A stretch of 64,000 nt of DNA from Litoribaculum gwangyangense (lineage in GTDB: Bacteria > Bacteroidota > Bacteroidia > Flavobacteriales > Flavobacteriaceae): the NCBI RefSeq assembly GCF_039543505.1, contig NZ_BAABJW010000001.1:558001-622000 (forward strand), in the 5' to 3' direction. Positions within the stretch are counted from its first letter, which is position 1. Every line of letters starts with the position of its first letter. A program made the translations under genes and the position numbers. Positions 62,983 to 64,000 of this stretch are shown piece by piece. A model generated the notes under the pieces. That model was not told the DNA's origin, did no database searches, and worked only from the letters and a program-made list of their open reading frames with translations.

Positions 62983-64000
62983 TTGAACCATTTTAAAAAC
63001 ATACAAGATAAATTAGAGGCTTTCATTCGAAGGTATTACACTAATGAACTGCTTAAGGGCGCTATTTTGTTTTTTGCTTTAGGGCTTTTATATTTTCTGT
63101 TTACTTTATTTATTGAGCACGTTTTATGGCTAAACACCACAGCCAGAAGTATTTTGTTTTGGTTGTTTGTTGCTGTAGAATTAGGGTTATTGGTTAAATT
63201 TATTTTTATTCCTTTAGCTAAGTTATTTAAGCTTCAAAAGGGTTTGAATTATGAAGATGCTTCCAAAATTATTGGTCGCCATTTTCCAGAGGTTAATGAT
63301 AAGTTGTTAAATGTACTTCAGCTCAACCAAAATCAATCCAAGTCAGAATTATTATTGGCAAGCATCGAGCAAAAAGCATTGGAATTAAAACCCATACCTT
63401 TTAAATTAGCGATCAATTTTAAAAAGAACTTAGGCTATTTAAAATATGCCGCCATTCCTATTATCATTTTATTAATCACTTTTATTACCGGAAACTTTAA
63501 TTGGTTTAGCGATAGTTATGAGCGTGTTGTGCATTATAAAACGGCTTATGAACCTCCAGCCCCATTTCAGTTTTTTGTGGTTAACGAGAATTTAAACGCT
63601 ATTGAAAACAAAGATTTTAAATTGATTGTAAAAACCGCAGGGGATATTACTCCAGAAAGCGCTCAAATAATTTACAATAAAGAAACGTATTACATGCAGC
63701 AAAAAACATTGGGAGAGTTTGAGTATGTTTTTTCTAAACCAAAAGAAGCTATTCGTTTTCAGTTAACAGCTAACAATGTAACTTCAAAGCCTTACTTTAT
63801 TAATTTGGTGGAAACACCCTCAATATTGGATTTTGAGATGGTTTTAGACTATCCAAATTATACCAAAAAACGAGATGAGGTTTTAAAAAGTACAGGAAAT
63901 GCGTTAGTGCCAGAAGGAACTCGTGTTAAGTGGCAATTAAAAACCAAATCAACCGATGAAGTGTTTCTCTATGCCAAAGATACTGTGTGGTTTCTATCAG
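62983..64000 (+). CDS. DUF4175-family large membrane protein, 3' end beyond window
   Basis: Open frame to the right edge, about 339 codons seen. The start is TTG at 62983; there is no in-frame ATG upstream, and the protein begins MNHFKNIQDKLEAFIRRYYT as in flavobacterial DUF4175 homologues. Two or three membrane helices: LLKGAILFFALGLLYFLFTL, ILFWLFVAVELGLLVKFIF and AAIPIIILLITFITG. The soluble periplasmic region beyond residue 180 includes EPPAPFQFFVV and is extended beta-rich. Function unknown; complete homologues exceed 1000 residues. Confidence 0.8.
   Translation, partial: MNHFKNIQDKLEAFIRRYYTNELLKGAILFFALGLLYFLFTLFIEHVLWLNTTARSILFWLFVAVELGLLVKFIFIPLAKLFKLQKGLNYEDASKIIGRHFPEVNDKLLNVLQLNQNQSKSELLLASIEQKALELKPIPFKLAINFKKNLGYLKYAAIPIIILLITFITGNFNWFSDSYERVVHYKTAYEPPAPFQFFVVNENLNAIENKDFKLIVKTAGDITPESAQIIYNKETYYMQQKTLGEFEYVFSKPKEAIRFQLTANNVTSKPYFINLVETPSILDFEMVLDYPNYTKKRDEVLKSTGNALVPEGTRVKWQLKTKSTDEVFLYAKDTVWFLS

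Overview
This window is a piece of a Bacteroidota chromosome, most likely a marine or environmental member of the Flavobacteriaceae. The base composition is AT-rich. One gene carries a type IX secretion (type B) sorting tail, and there are GIN-domain, OmpA-like and DUF4175 proteins. GlnRS has a C-terminal YqeY-like extension. Promoter-like sites follow the Bacteroidota pattern TTG-N~20-TAnnTTYG, several genes appear to use TTG starts, and Shine-Dalgarno sequences are weak. Genes were called by reading translations and recognising families; no database search was possible.

Layout. 1-2.0 kb: 3' part of lepA, a bidirectional terminator and a small lipoprotein. 2.5-13.2 kb: a storage-glucan cluster on the + strand (glgM-type synthase, glgC, glgE, maltokinase, glgB, then a GH31 alpha-glucosidase). 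Together these specify the GlgE pathway: ADP-glucose (GlgC) to maltose-1-phosphate (GlgM, or maltose plus Mak), polymerisation by GlgE and branching by GlgB. No trehalose synthase is present in the window. 13.4-18.4 kb: a Na+/H+ antiporter with an RCK domain, divergent from a tandem UspA protein that overlaps a SulP anion transporter. 18.5-22.8 kb: an MBL hydrolase, a subtilase lipoprotein and an M1 aminopeptidase.

22.7-35.8 kb is accessory DNA. The last ~115 bp of the M1 gene, its terminator and a promoter occur twice (22720-22998 and 27334-27591). The first copy precedes an AraC-type regulator with a block of small membrane and redox genes. The second precedes a complete type I restriction-modification operon (hsdM-hsdS-hsdR) with an SMC/ABC-like ATPase as fourth gene. 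This looks like insertion with duplication of a flank, and it is the most interesting structural feature of the window.

35.8-64 kb returns to mostly core genes: an aspartoacylase/GCS2-CBS pair, rnpA-ctpA, an OmpA protein and an LRR-T9SS protein, an ElaA acetyltransferase, a CDF transporter with rpiB, rnr, an acyltransferase, a YbjQ protein, a GIN-domain protein, a LysE exporter, tRNA-Cys, folB, glnS, a DUF1761 protein, a GNAT-like protein, a NarL-type two-component system followed by a small repeat protein, an SPFH protein, a beta-barrel protein, a phosphoesterase, gltX, and the start of a large DUF4175 membrane protein that runs off the right edge. No CRISPR array, rRNA, complete insertion sequence or prophage was seen.
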